In this document: positions 30,125 through 38,232 of the stretch, in pieces | Layout: each line of letters begins with the position of its first letter | Numbering within the stretch: the first letter of the stretch is position 1 | Origin: Terrabacter sp. MAHUQ-38 | GTDB lineage: Bacteria; Actinomycetota; Actinomycetes; Actinomycetales; Dermatophilaceae | NCBI RefSeq assembly: GCF_014518425.1 | Contig: NZ_JACVCU010000001.1 | Location: 1,426,001 to 1,490,000, forward strand | DNA: 64,000 nucleotides | Reading direction: 5' to 3' | Made by a program: the position numbers and the translations under genes | The notes under the pieces: model-generated | The model's database searches: none | What the model was told of the DNA's origin: nothing | Seen by the model: only the letters and a program-made list of their open reading frames with translations

Positions 30125-31393
30125 ATGGCCGCTGTCACCCCGTCCGGCACCCCCGTCCCCGAGCGCGTCGCCGTCGTCGGCGCCGGCATGGTCGGCCTCG
30201 CGACCGCGTGGTTCCTCCAGGAGCGCGGCGTCGAGGTCACCGTCATCGACCGCGACGGCGTGGCCGCCGGGGCGTCGTGGGGCAACGCCGGCTGGCTGAC
30301 GCCGGGCATCGCGACGCCGCTGCCCGAGCCTGCCGTCCTGAAGTACGGCCTGCGCGCCGTCCTCAGCCCGAGCTCGCCCGTCTACGTGCCGCCGAGCGCC
30401 CGCCCCGACTTCCTGCGCTTCGTCACCGGCTTCACCCGCCACAGCACGATGAAGGCCTGGAAGAAGGCCATGGGGTCCCTCGTCCCGGTCAACGACCTGT
30501 CGCTGCAGAGCTTCGACCTGCTCAAGGCGGGCGGCGTCGACGCCGACACCTACGAGGCGAAGTCGTTCACCGCCGCCTACCGCACCGCCGAGGAGCGCCA
30601 GACGCTGCTCGAGGAGATCGAGCACATCCACGCGTCCGGCGGCGACATCGCGTTCGACGTCCTCACCGGTGACGAGGCACGTGCCATCGAGCCGGCCCTG
30701 TCCGACCAGATCGGCGCCGCGATCGTGCTCCACGGCCAGCGGTTCATCAACCCCGGCGCCTACGTCGCCGCGCTGGCCGACTCCGTCACCGGGCGTGGCG
30801 GCAAGATCGTCACCGGCAGCGCGGTCACGGCCATCACGGACACCGCCAACGGTGTCGTCATCACCAACGACTTCGGTGGCGCCGAGCACTACGACGCCGT
30901 CGTCGTCGCGACCGGCGCCTGGCTCGGCAAGCTCGCCCGCGAGTTCGGCGTCAGGCGTGTCGTCCAGGCCGGCCGCGGCTACTCGTTCAGCGTCGCCGTC
31001 GAGGACCTGCCCAACGGCCCGGTCTACTTCCCCGCCGCCCGCGTCGCCTGCACGCCGGTCGGAGACCGACTCCGCGTCGCCGGCATGATGGAGTTCCGCC
31101 GGCCCGAGGCCGCCCTCGACCCGCGCCGCATCGCGGCCATCGTCGAGTCCGCCCGCCCGCTGCTCACGGGCGCCGACCTCGACCACCGCCAGGACGAGTG
31201 GGTCGGCTCGCGCCCCTGCACCGTCGACGGGCTGCCGCTCATCGGCGCCACGAAGAGCTCGAAGGTCTTCGTGGCCGGCGGGCACGGCATGTGGGGGATC
31301 ACGCTGGGTCCCGTCACCGGCCGCCTCCTCGCCGAGCAGATCGTCACGGGCACCGCGCCCGAGCAGCTGCGCCCCTTCGACCCGATGCGCTGA
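30125..31393 (+). CDS. dadA: FAD-dependent D-amino acid dehydrogenase (DadA-like)
   Basis: This 422-aa flavoenzyme starts with VAVVGAGMVGLATAWFLQERG (GxGxxG FAD fold) followed by GASWGNAGWLTPG, typical of DadA. The C-terminus has RPCTVDGLPLIG and AGGHGMWGITLGPVTGRLLAEQI. It should oxidise D-alanine or related D-amino acids to the keto acid, passing electrons to the membrane. RBS AGGAG precedes the ATG. It is divergent from the PucR regulator and lies next to the MurNAc salvage cluster, where D-Ala would be released from stem peptides. Confidence 0.8.
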   Translation: MAAVTPSGTPVPERVAVVGAGMVGLATAWFLQERGVEVTVIDRDGVAAGASWGNAGWLTPGIATPLPEPAVLKYGLRAVLSPSSPVYVPPSARPDFLRFVTGFTRHSTMKAWKKAMGSLVPVNDLSLQSFDLLKAGGVDADTYEAKSFTAAYRTAEERQTLLEEIEHIHASGGDIAFDVLTGDEARAIEPALSDQIGAAIVLHGQRFINPGAYVAALADSVTGRGGKIVTGSAVTAITDTANGVVITNDFGGAEHYDAVVVATGAWLGKLAREFGVRRVVQAGRGYSFSVAVEDLPNGPVYFPAARVACTPVGDRLRVAGMMEFRRPEAALDPRRIAAIVESARPLLTGADLDHRQDEWVGSRPCTVDGLPLIGATKSSKVFVAGGHGMWGITLGPVTGRLLAEQIVTGTAPEQLRPFDPMR

Positions 31394-31395
31394 CG

Positions 31396-31983
31396 TCAGG
31401 CGAGTCGGACCGCAGCCGTCCCGAACGCGACGTCGAACCGGTCGCACCAGATGACGACGGACGTCAGGCCGCCGAGGTCGGCGTCGGCCGGGATGACGTA
31501 GTTCTGGTTGCCGTCGGTGCCCTTGAGGTCGCCCAGCGCGACGTACCGTCCGTCGTCGTACCGGTGCCAGTCGGCGTCGCCCGCCGGCTGGTCGGTGAGC
31601 CACACGTCGACGTCGGGGCCGTCGCTCGTCGAGAAGCCCTCGAGCCGGAGCACGCGCGTGCCGTCGGCGAGGGCGAGTACCCGGGCCGTACCCGAGGTCG
31701 CGTGCTCCCCGTCCACGAACCGACCCTCACCGAGCACCCGGACGGATGCGGTGGTGCTCGGCCTCGTCGTGCCGCTCGGGTCAGCGGTCGGAGTCGCGAC
31801 CATCGTCGCGGCGACAGGCAACGGCTCGTCGACCACGCTGCGCGTCAGCAGGCGCCACGGCTGGAAGAGCACGAGGCCGACCGCCAGCGCCACGACGCCG
31901 GCGACGGCGAGCCAGGCCACGAGAGGCCGCCGCAGCAGGCTCCGTCGGTTCGGGTTCGTCGTGCGGGTCGGCTGCTCGGACAT
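31396..31983 (-). CDS. DM13-domain membrane-anchored protein
   Basis: This 195-aa protein has a basic N-terminus, one membrane segment (about 22-40) and a Thr/Ser/Pro linker. An extracytoplasmic DM13 domain follows (ARVLALADGTRVLRLEGFSTSDGPDVDVWLTDQP, ... YVIPADADLGGLTSVVIWCDRFDVAFGTAAV). DM13 domains are proposed to act in redox or electron transfer; the conserved Cys is present in VIWCDRF. ATG at 31983, RBS GGGAGCG. It converges with dadA with a 2-bp gap. Confidence 0.85.
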   Translation of the reverse strand: MSEQPTRTTNPNRRSLLRRPLVAWLAVAGVVALAVGLVLFQPWRLLTRSVVDEPLPVAATMVATPTADPSGTTRPSTTASVRVLGEGRFVDGEHATSGTARVLALADGTRVLRLEGFSTSDGPDVDVWLTDQPAGDADWHRYDDGRYVALGDLKGTDGNQNYVIPADADLGGLTSVVIWCDRFDVAFGTAAVRLA

Positions 31984-32057
31984 GGTCGCTCCCGGTCTGT
32001 GCCGCCGGGCCGGCGCGCCCTGCGGTGCTCCCAGCCAAGCGCCGGTCGCCGGTCGGG

Positions 32058-32076
32058 TCCATGACGAAGCCCTTAC
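32058..32076 (-). promoter_or_regulatory. Upstream element of the DM13 gene
   Basis: On the minus strand this reads GTAAGGGCTTCGTCATGGA. It matches 16 of 19 bases of the element before the secreted-protein gene at 27714, at similar distance from the start codon. Confidence 0.4.
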
Positions 32077-32093
32077 GGATCGGTGACGGCGGG

Positions 32094-33047
32094 TCAGCCG
32101 ACGACGAGGTATGCCGGGTGCTCGGGGACCCGCCCCGTCTCGAGCAGGTGCCGGGCGAGGAGGAGCGCACCGTCGAGCGCACCGCCCCGCGCAGGGCTCC
32201 GCCTCAGGCCGGCCCTGGTCAGCCGGGCGTCGAGTGCGGCGGTAACGGATGCCGCCGCGAGCAGCCCGCCCGTGGCGACGAGGGTCGGCTCGTCGAGCCC
32301 GTCGGCGGCTCGCAGCAGCGACTCGGCCAGCGCGGCGCCCGCCTGCTCGCACAGCTCGCTCGCGACCGGGTCGCCGTCGGCAGCGGCCGCCGTGACCAGC
32401 GGCGCGACCGACGCGAGGCGCTCGGGAGCATCGGGCGTCGTCATGACGAGTCGCGGCCACGTCTCCGGCACACCGAGCAGGCGGGTCGCCGCCCCGAGCA
32501 GGCGAGCCGAGCCACCTGGCAGGCCGTCGTGGGCCCGCAGTGCCGCGCGCAGCCCGGCCATGCCGAGCACCGCCGCCGACCCCGCGTCGCCGAGGACGTG
32601 CCCCCAGCCGTCGACCCGACGCCACTGCCGGTCGAAGTCCGTCCCGAACGCCACCGCTCCCGTGCCGGCCGCCACGACGGCTCCGGTGCCGAGGCCGCCG
32701 GTCGCGCCGACAAGGTTGGCGACGGCGTCGCTGACGACGACCGTGCTCCCGGCACCGAGGCCGTCGGCGACAGTCCGGAGCACCTTGGCGCGGTCGGCGA
32801 GGAAGAGCAGCCCGCGCATCGACCACACGACGACCTCGGGTGGCCTTGCGGCAGAGGCAGACTCGTCTGCGGCGAGCAGCGACCGGGCGTCCGCCACGAG
32901 CGCCGGCACGTCGATGCCGCCGGTCCGGACCCGTACGCCCGGGGCGCTGAGCACGGGGCCCGGCCCCACGGCATACGTCTGCAGGCGCAGTGCGGAACCG
33001 CCGACGTCGACGGCCACCACCGTCGGTGTCGTGGTCGGCTCGCTCAC
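32094..33047 (-). CDS. BadF/BadG-type amino-sugar kinase (GlcNAc/MurNAc kinase)
   Basis: This is an ASKHA-fold kinase of 317 aa. VVAVDVGGSALRLQ is the phosphate-1 loop, VVSDAVANLVGATGG the next conserved block, and VVAAGTGAVAFGTDFDRQWRRVDGWGHVLGDAGSAAVLG the phosphate-2 and sugar-binding region of N-acetylglucosamine kinases. By position it should phosphorylate imported MurNAc, GlcNAc or both, giving MurNAc-6-P for MurQ. It is the last gene of the murQ-led operon, starting 13 bp after the transporter. Confidence 0.85.
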   Translation of the reverse strand: MSEPTTTPTVVAVDVGGSALRLQTYAVGPGPVLSAPGVRVRTGGIDVPALVADARSLLAADESASAARPPEVVVWSMRGLLFLADRAKVLRTVADGLGAGSTVVVSDAVANLVGATGGLGTGAVVAAGTGAVAFGTDFDRQWRRVDGWGHVLGDAGSAAVLGMAGLRAALRAHDGLPGGSARLLGAATRLLGVPETWPRLVMTTPDAPERLASVAPLVTAAAADGDPVASELCEQAGAALAESLLRAADGLDEPTLVATGGLLAAASVTAALDARLTRAGLRRSPARGGALDGALLLARHLLETGRVPEHPAYLVVG

Positions 33048-33060
33048 GCGAGCGAGCCGA

Positions 33061-33969
33061 TCACTTCGCCATGCCGGCGGTCAAGCCCGCGACGATCTGC
33101 TTCGTGGCGACCAGGAAGAGCACGATGAGCGGGATCGTCGTGATGACGAGGCCGGCGAAGACCGCCGAGTAGTTCGTCGCGTTCTCGCCGAAGAACGTCG
33201 TGAGACCGACGGGCAGCGTGTACTTGTCCTCGCGGCGCAGGAGCACGAGCGGGAAGAGGAAGTCGTTCCAGATCGGTACGAAGCGGAAGACGGCCACGGT
33301 CGCCAGGGCCGGCCGGACGAGCGGGACCATGATCCGCCAGAACGTCTGCCAGCTCGTCGCGCCGTCGAGGGCCGCGGCCTCCTCGAGCTCCTCGGGCAGC
33401 TGCCGGAAGAACGTCGTCAGCACGAAGACCGAGAACGGGATGCCCGACGCGGCGTACATGAGCATCAGGCCGAGACGCGAGTCGATGAGGCCCAGACCGT
33501 CGAAGAGGTAGAAGATCGGCAGGATCGCGAGGTGGATCGGCAGCATGAGACCCGACAGGAAGAGCGACTCGAGCCAGCGGAAGATCCGCGAACGGGCACG
33601 GGCCAGGGCGTACGCCGCCATCGTCGCCACCGAGGTCGAGACCGCGACGGCCCCGACGGTGACGAGCAGCGAGTTGCCGAAGTACGTCGCGAAGTTGCCT
33701 GTCGTCCAGGCCTCGGCGTAGCTCGACGTCGTCGGGGGAGCGGGCAGCCCGAGGGGGTCGGTGATGAGGTCGGCGTTGGACCGGAAGCTGTTGCTCACCA
33801 TGAGCAGCAGCGGCACGAGTGCCAGGGCGGCATACCCCCAGAGCAGCACGCCCGCGCCCGCGCCGCCGACGGGACGGTTGACCCGGGGCGCGCGCCGGCG
33901 GGGACGCGGGGCGACAGGCGTGGTGCTCGCCTCGCCGGGCGCCTCGGTGCTGACGACAGCCGTCGTCAT
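33061..33969 (-). CDS. CUT1 ABC transporter permease, MalG type
   Basis: This 302-aa protein has about six membrane helices and the conserved cytosolic EAA loop, LPEELEEAAALDGATSWQTFWRIMVPLVRPAL, which docks the ATPase. The RRxxK-like N-terminus is long and Arg/Pro-rich. Its ATG overlaps the stop of the other permease. With the partner and the solute-binding lipoprotein it forms an importer. No ATPase gene is nearby, so it probably uses a shared MsiK-type ATPase, as is common for actinobacterial CUT1 systems. Confidence 0.92.
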   Translation of the reverse strand: MTTAVVSTEAPGEASTTPVAPRPRRRAPRVNRPVGGAGAGVLLWGYAALALVPLLLMVSNSFRSNADLITDPLGLPAPPTTSSYAEAWTTGNFATYFGNSLLVTVGAVAVSTSVATMAAYALARARSRIFRWLESLFLSGLMLPIHLAILPIFYLFDGLGLIDSRLGLMLMYAASGIPFSVFVLTTFFRQLPEELEEAAALDGATSWQTFWRIMVPLVRPALATVAVFRFVPIWNDFLFPLVLLRREDKYTLPVGLTTFFGENATNYSAVFAGLVITTIPLIVLFLVATKQIVAGLTAGMAK

Positions 33970-34865
33970 GCGGTGATCCTCCGCTCGTGGCGTCGCAACA
34001 CGGCCGTGGCGACGTAGGCACCGCCGAAGATGAGGAGGAAGAGCAGCGTCGCGAGCGCCGACGAGCTGCCGATCGCGTCGGCCGCGCCCGAGTCGAATGC
34101 TGTCCGGTAGAAGAGCAGTGACACGAAGTCCGTTGCACCCGCAGGGTTTCCGGTCGACCCGCCGAACGCGTACGGCAGCGCGAACGCCTCCATGGCGAAG
34201 ATGAACGTCAGCACGGACACCGTGCCCACCGCCGGCACGAGCAGCGGCAGGGTGATCCTGGAGAAGGCCTGTCGGTTGCTCGCGCCGTCGACGCGGGCCG
34301 CTTCGGTCAGCTCCTCCGGCACGCCGCCGAGCGCCGCTCCGTACAGCAGGACCGGGAAGCCGATCCACTGCCAGACGCTGACGAGGATGACGACCCAGAG
34401 GGCCGTCTTCGGGTCGCCGAGCCACGGAAGTGCCCACGACTCGAGGCCGAGCCCCGTCAGCAGCGTGTTGACCGGGCCGAACGTCGGCGACAGCAGCAGC
34501 GTCCAGAGATAGCCGATGACGATCGGGCTGACGAGGTAGGGCATCGCGTAGAGCGTCTGCAGCATCCGGCGGGTGCGCGGGCGGCTGTGGAGCAGGTACG
34601 CGATGGTGAGGCCGATGGTGTTCTGGATGAGCAACGTGCCGACGAAGAAGAGCACGTTGTGCAGCACCGCTCGCGGCAGGTCCGTCGTGAACGGCGCCTT
34701 CGTGAAGAGCGTCGCGAAGTTCTCGAGCCCGGCGAACGCCCCGCGGGTCGTGCCCTGCCACTGGAAGAAGGCGTACGAGAACGCCGTCACCATCGGGTAG
34801 AGCACGAACACCGCGAAGAGCGCGAGCGCCGGGGCGACGAAGACGAGGCCGGTGCGGCGCCTCAT
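33966..34865 (-). CDS. CUT1 ABC transporter permease, MalF type
   Basis: This 299-aa protein starts with VFVAPALALFAVFVLYPMVTAFSYAFF and has about six helices. The EAA loop is VPEELTEAARVDGASNRQAFSRITLPLLVP. It lies 22 bp downstream of the binding-protein gene and overlaps the second permease by 4 bp. Confidence 0.92.
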   Translation of the reverse strand: MRRRTGLVFVAPALALFAVFVLYPMVTAFSYAFFQWQGTTRGAFAGLENFATLFTKAPFTTDLPRAVLHNVLFFVGTLLIQNTIGLTIAYLLHSRPRTRRMLQTLYAMPYLVSPIVIGYLWTLLLSPTFGPVNTLLTGLGLESWALPWLGDPKTALWVVILVSVWQWIGFPVLLYGAALGGVPEELTEAARVDGASNRQAFSRITLPLLVPAVGTVSVLTFIFAMEAFALPYAFGGSTGNPAGATDFVSLLFYRTAFDSGAADAIGSSSALATLLFLLIFGGAYVATAVLRRHERRITA

Positions 34866-34887
34866 GCCGTGTCTCCTGCGGGAGCCG

Positions 34888-36216
34888 TCATGCGGTCGGC
34901 TTGAACCACGTCTTGACGCCGGCGTCCAGGTCCTGGCTCACTTCGGCGGCGTCCTTCGAGCCGAGCAGCAGCTCCTGCAGGCCCTTGCCGAGCAGGTCGG
35001 TGCCCGACGGCGCGCCGTACCGGAAGTCGGTGAGGAGCAGGTACGGCGACCCGGAGCTCGCGTAGCTGTCGCTCATCTGCTTGAGCAGCGGGTCGGTCGG
35101 CTCGACGCCGGGCACGGCCGAGATCTGCTTGATGTCGTCGGTGACCATCTGGCCGAACTCCTTGGAGGTCATCCACGTGACGAGCTCCGTGGCCTCGGCC
35201 GGGTGCTTGGACCTGGCCGAGACGGCGAAGTTGCCATCGGCCCATCCTGCCGTCGTCGCGGTCGAGCCGCTCGGCGAGCCCGGGGCCGGCGGCACCTGGA
35301 AGATGCCGATCTTCATGCCCGGGTTGGCTTTCTGGAAGACGGACAGGTCGAACGAGCCGCCGGGGATCATCGCGGCCCTCTCGGCGGAGAAGAGCGTCTG
35401 GGCGTCGGTCTGTGCCACGCCGGTGACGTTCTTCGGCATGTACTTGGCGAGCTCTCCGACGACCTGGACCGACCCGACCCAGTCGGGGTCGGTGAAGGTC
35501 TTCTTGCCCGAGAGCACCTCGCCCTGGAACGCCTTGCCGCCGAAGCGCGGTGCAGCCAGCACCTCGTGGACGATCGGCAGCGTCCAGTCGTCCTTGGCGC
35601 CCACCGCGATGGGCGTGACGCCGGCAGCCAGGAGCCTGTCGTTGGCGGCGATGAACTCGGCCCACGTCGTCGGGGCCTTGAGGCCGTTCTTGTCGAAGAG
35701 GCCCTGGTTGTAGAACATCTGGACCGTCTGACGGGCAAGTGGCACGGAGTAGGTCTTGCCGTCCTCCTTGCCCTTGGCGCTCGCGACGACGTTGTCGTCC
35801 CAGCCGGAGAGGTCGACCTTGCCGTCGAGCGGCAGCAGCGACTTGCCGGCAACCGTGCCCTGCAGCTGGCCGTAGGACCGCACCTGCGGCACGTCGGGGC
35901 CGTTCGCCCCGGCGAGGCCGGTCGCGAGGATCTTGTTGTACTCCGTCGCCTTGAACGCCTTGACGTCGATGGTGACGTCGGGGTGGGCCTTCTCGTAGGC
36001 GTCGAAGATCCTGGTGTACGCGGCCTGGTCCTCGACCCGCCACGACCACACCGTCAGGGTGACCTTGCCGTCGCCGCCCTCGCCGCCCGAACCCGACGTG
36101 CCGGTCGTCGAGGGCGAGCAGGCGGTCACGACGAGCGCGCCGGAGAGGGCGGCGATCGCGAGGACCGAGCGGCGGGCCGGCCGGGACGAGCCGGTGAGAC
36201 GGGGGGCGAACGTCAT
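34888..36216 (-). CDS. Sugar ABC transporter solute-binding lipoprotein
   Basis: The protein has 442 aa. The signal peptide ARRSVLAIAALSGALVVTACS ends in a lipobox with Cys. The mature protein is a family 1 extracellular solute-binding protein (VTLTVWSWRVEDQAAYTRIFDAYEKAHPDVTIDV, ... FYNQGLFDKNGLKAPTTWAEF). I choose the second ATG (36216), which is well spaced from AGGAG; the one 6 bases upstream is too close. Cargo is inferred from context to be MurNAc, GlcNAc-MurNAc or GlcNAc. Confidence 0.9.
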   Translation of the reverse strand: MTFAPRLTGSSRPARRSVLAIAALSGALVVTACSPSTTGTSGSGGEGGDGKVTLTVWSWRVEDQAAYTRIFDAYEKAHPDVTIDVKAFKATEYNKILATGLAGANGPDVPQVRSYGQLQGTVAGKSLLPLDGKVDLSGWDDNVVASAKGKEDGKTYSVPLARQTVQMFYNQGLFDKNGLKAPTTWAEFIAANDRLLAAGVTPIAVGAKDDWTLPIVHEVLAAPRFGGKAFQGEVLSGKKTFTDPDWVGSVQVVGELAKYMPKNVTGVAQTDAQTLFSAERAAMIPGGSFDLSVFQKANPGMKIGIFQVPPAPGSPSGSTATTAGWADGNFAVSARSKHPAEATELVTWMTSKEFGQMVTDDIKQISAVPGVEPTDPLLKQMSDSYASSGSPYLLLTDFRYGAPSGTDLLGKGLQELLLGSKDAAEVSQDLDAGVKTWFKPTA

Positions 36217-36283
36217 GGTCATGCTCCTGTCGGGTTCTGTTCCGTGCCGAGACGCTCGGCGCGTGCCTGGTGGGAGGGTGGAG

Positions 36284-37213
36284 TCAGCGTTCGGGGGTGC
36301 CGGTGGCGGGACCACCGAGTGCGGCCAGGGCCTGCGCGACCGAGCCGTCGTGCTCGGCCAGGGCCTCTCTCGCGGTGGCGACGTCGGCGCCCGCGAGCAT
36401 CGCGAGGAGGGCGGGCTTGAGCTCACCATCGGCGTCGTCGAGGGCTCGGCGGGCGCGCTCGGCGTCGGCCCCGGTCGCCTCCTGGAGGATCCGCACGACG
36501 CGGCCGCGGAGCTTCGCGTTCGTCGCGACGACGTCGACCATGAAGTTGCTCCACGTGCGGCCGAGGCGGATCATCACGGCCGTCGAGAACGAGTTGAGGA
36601 TGAGCTTCTGGGCGGTGCCCGCCTTGAGCCGGGTCGAGCCGGTCAGCGCCTCGGCCCCGGTGCGCGCCGCGAGCAGGTGGTCGGCGTGGACCGCCAGCTC
36701 CGCGGCCGGGTTGGCCGTGACGAGGGCAGTGACCGCGCCGAGCTCGCGGGCGCGGGCGAGCGCCCCCGCGACGAACGGGGTGCGGCCGGACGCAGTGAGC
36801 CCGATGGCGATGTCCCCGGCCACGAGCGCCTCGGCCTCGGACCGACCGAGCTCGACGTCGTCCTCGACGTTCTCGACCGGCTCGACGAGCGCCGCGGGGC
36901 CACCGGCGTGGTGTGCGACGACCAGGCCTGCGGGGGCGTTGAACGTCGGGCGCAGCTCGGCTGCGTCGAGGACGGCCAGGCGGCCGGACGTGCCGGCACC
37001 GAAGTAGTGGACGGTGCCTCCGGCGCGGAGCGACTCGACGGCTCGGTCGACGAGGCGGGCGAGCTCGGGGAGCACCTCGCTCACGGCGCCGGCCACCGTG
37101 GCGTCCTCGGCGTTGAGTGCCCGGAGGATGTCGAGGGAGGTTTGGGTGTCGATGGACCTCGTCCCCGGATGGCGCTGCTCGGTGGGGGCGTCCACGGTCA
37201 CCTCGTTGCTCAC
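36284..37213 (-). CDS. murQ: N-acetylmuramic acid 6-phosphate etherase MurQ
   Basis: It cleaves the lactyl ether of MurNAc-6-P to give GlcNAc-6-P and lactate. The 309 aa carry the hallmark YFGAGTSGRLAVLDAAELRPTFN, IAIGLTASGRTPFVAGAL and STRLKAGTAQKLILNSFSTAVMIRLG, all SIS-domain blocks specific to MurQ. It uses a GTG start. The promoter directly upstream predicts a nearly leaderless transcript. It heads the operon murQ-binding protein-permeases-kinase. Confidence 0.96.
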   Translation of the reverse strand: MSNEVTVDAPTEQRHPGTRSIDTQTSLDILRALNAEDATVAGAVSEVLPELARLVDRAVESLRAGGTVHYFGAGTSGRLAVLDAAELRPTFNAPAGLVVAHHAGGPAALVEPVENVEDDVELGRSEAEALVAGDIAIGLTASGRTPFVAGALARARELGAVTALVTANPAAELAVHADHLLAARTGAEALTGSTRLKAGTAQKLILNSFSTAVMIRLGRTWSNFMVDVVATNAKLRGRVVRILQEATGADAERARRALDDADGELKPALLAMLAGADVATAREALAEHDGSVAQALAALGGPATGTPER

Positions 37214-37220
37214 CCGTGTG

Positions 37221-37249
37221 AGGTTAGTTTCCTACGCACAAGCCGTCAA
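37221..37249 (-). promoter_or_regulatory. murQ promoter, probably leaderless
   Basis: On the minus strand TTGACG (37244-37249) and TAACCT (37221-37226) are separated by exactly 17 bp. The GTG start codon begins 7 bases after the -10, where transcription should start, so the mRNA would have no leader. Confidence 0.65.
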
Positions 37250-37253
37250 TGCC

Positions 37254-37266
37254 GTAAATCAGTAAC
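37254..37266. promoter_or_regulatory. Candidate MurR/RpiR operator before murQ
   Basis: GTAAATCAGTAAC is an imperfect inverted repeat of the form GTNAA-N3-NTNAC. It sits 4 bp upstream of the murQ -35 and resembles the repeat before nagZ (43179-43191). Confidence 0.4.
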
Positions 37267-37328
37267 ATTCGCGACACGATGGCCTCCACCCAGGTCGAGT
37301 GGGCACCTCGCATCGTGCCTGCGGCGAC

Positions 37329-38228
37329 TCAGTCGGTGAGGTGATGGCCGGCGACGGCCTCACGGGTGTCGACGACGGCCTTGCGCACCTTACGGAGGTT
37401 GCGCTGGGCGACGGCGATGTAGAGACAGTCGACGACGGTGAGCGCCGCGATACGGCTGGCGGTGGCGCCGGAGCGCAGGCTCGTCTCGCGGGCCGCGGTC
37501 GTCAGCAGGTAGTCGACACCGGACGCGAGCCGGGACAGCGGGAAGTTCGTGATGGCAAGCGTCTTCGCGCCGGTCGAGCGGGCCGCGGCGAGCGCCTCGA
37601 TCGTCTCCGTCGTCGTGCCGGAGTGGGAGATGCCGATGGCGATGTCCCCTCGGGTGAGCAGGGTCGCGCTCGTCAGGGCGATGTGCGGGTCGTTCCACGC
37701 GAAGGCGACGATGCCGATGCGGTGGAGCTTCTGCTGCAGGTCGGTGCCGACGATGGCGCTGGCGGCGACGCCGTAGATGTCGACGCGACCGGCCTTGGCG
37801 ATGAAGGCGGCCGCGGCAGCGAGCGCCTCGCGGTCGAGCTGCTGCGCCGTCTCCTCGACGGCGCTCGCATCGGTGAAGGCGACCTTGGCCACGATGTCGT
37901 CGATGGTGTCGCTCGCGCTGATGTCGGTACCGCTGCCGCGCATCGTGCGCGGCTGGGCCGACTCCTCGGCGAGGGCGAGGCGCAGCTGCGGGTAGCCGGG
38001 AAGCCCGAGACGGCGGCAGAAGCGCAGCACCGTCGTCTCCGACGTGCGTGCCGCCGTGGCGAGCTCGCTGATGGTCAGGCCGGCCGCGCGCCGCGCGTCG
38101 GCGAGCACGATGTCGGCAACGCGGTCCTCGGCGGGCGACAGCGAGGGCTTGATCCCACGCAGGCGGATGAGCAGCGACGCGCCGGCCACGCCTGCGGGGG
38201 ACGAGGCCCCGTCCTCGGTCCTGGGCAT
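37329..38228 (-). CDS. murR: RpiR-family regulator, MurR-like
   Basis: The protein has 299 aa. The N-terminal HTH_6 domain contains GLTISELATAARTSETTVLRFCRRLGLPGYPQLRLAL. The C-terminal SIS domain, VDIYGVAASAIVGTDLQQKLHRIG ... GISHSGTTTETIEALAAARSTGAKTLAITN, binds sugar phosphates. In B. subtilis and E. coli, MurR answers to MurNAc-6-P and represses salvage genes; that role is inferred here from context. It starts 4 bp after the serine hydrolase gene. Confidence 0.9.
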   Translation of the reverse strand: MPRTEDGASSPAGVAGASLLIRLRGIKPSLSPAEDRVADIVLADARRAAGLTISELATAARTSETTVLRFCRRLGLPGYPQLRLALAEESAQPRTMRGSGTDISASDTIDDIVAKVAFTDASAVEETAQQLDREALAAAAAFIAKAGRVDIYGVAASAIVGTDLQQKLHRIGIVAFAWNDPHIALTSATLLTRGDIAIGISHSGTTTETIEALAAARSTGAKTLAITNFPLSRLASGVDYLLTTAARETSLRSGATASRIAALTVVDCLYIAVAQRNLRKVRKAVVDTREAVAGHHLTD

Positions 38229-38232
38229 GGGG

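Noticed and set aside
34862-36049. A 395-codon minus-strand frame over the solute-binding protein gene
   Set aside because: Arg/Gly/Ala-rich shadow of the lipoprotein gene, which has a signal peptide and family motifs in its own frame.
37270-37330. CACGATG...CATCGTG inverted repeat as a murR terminator
   Set aside because: Only the outer 7 bp pair well and the interior is mismatched, so I did not list it as a terminator.
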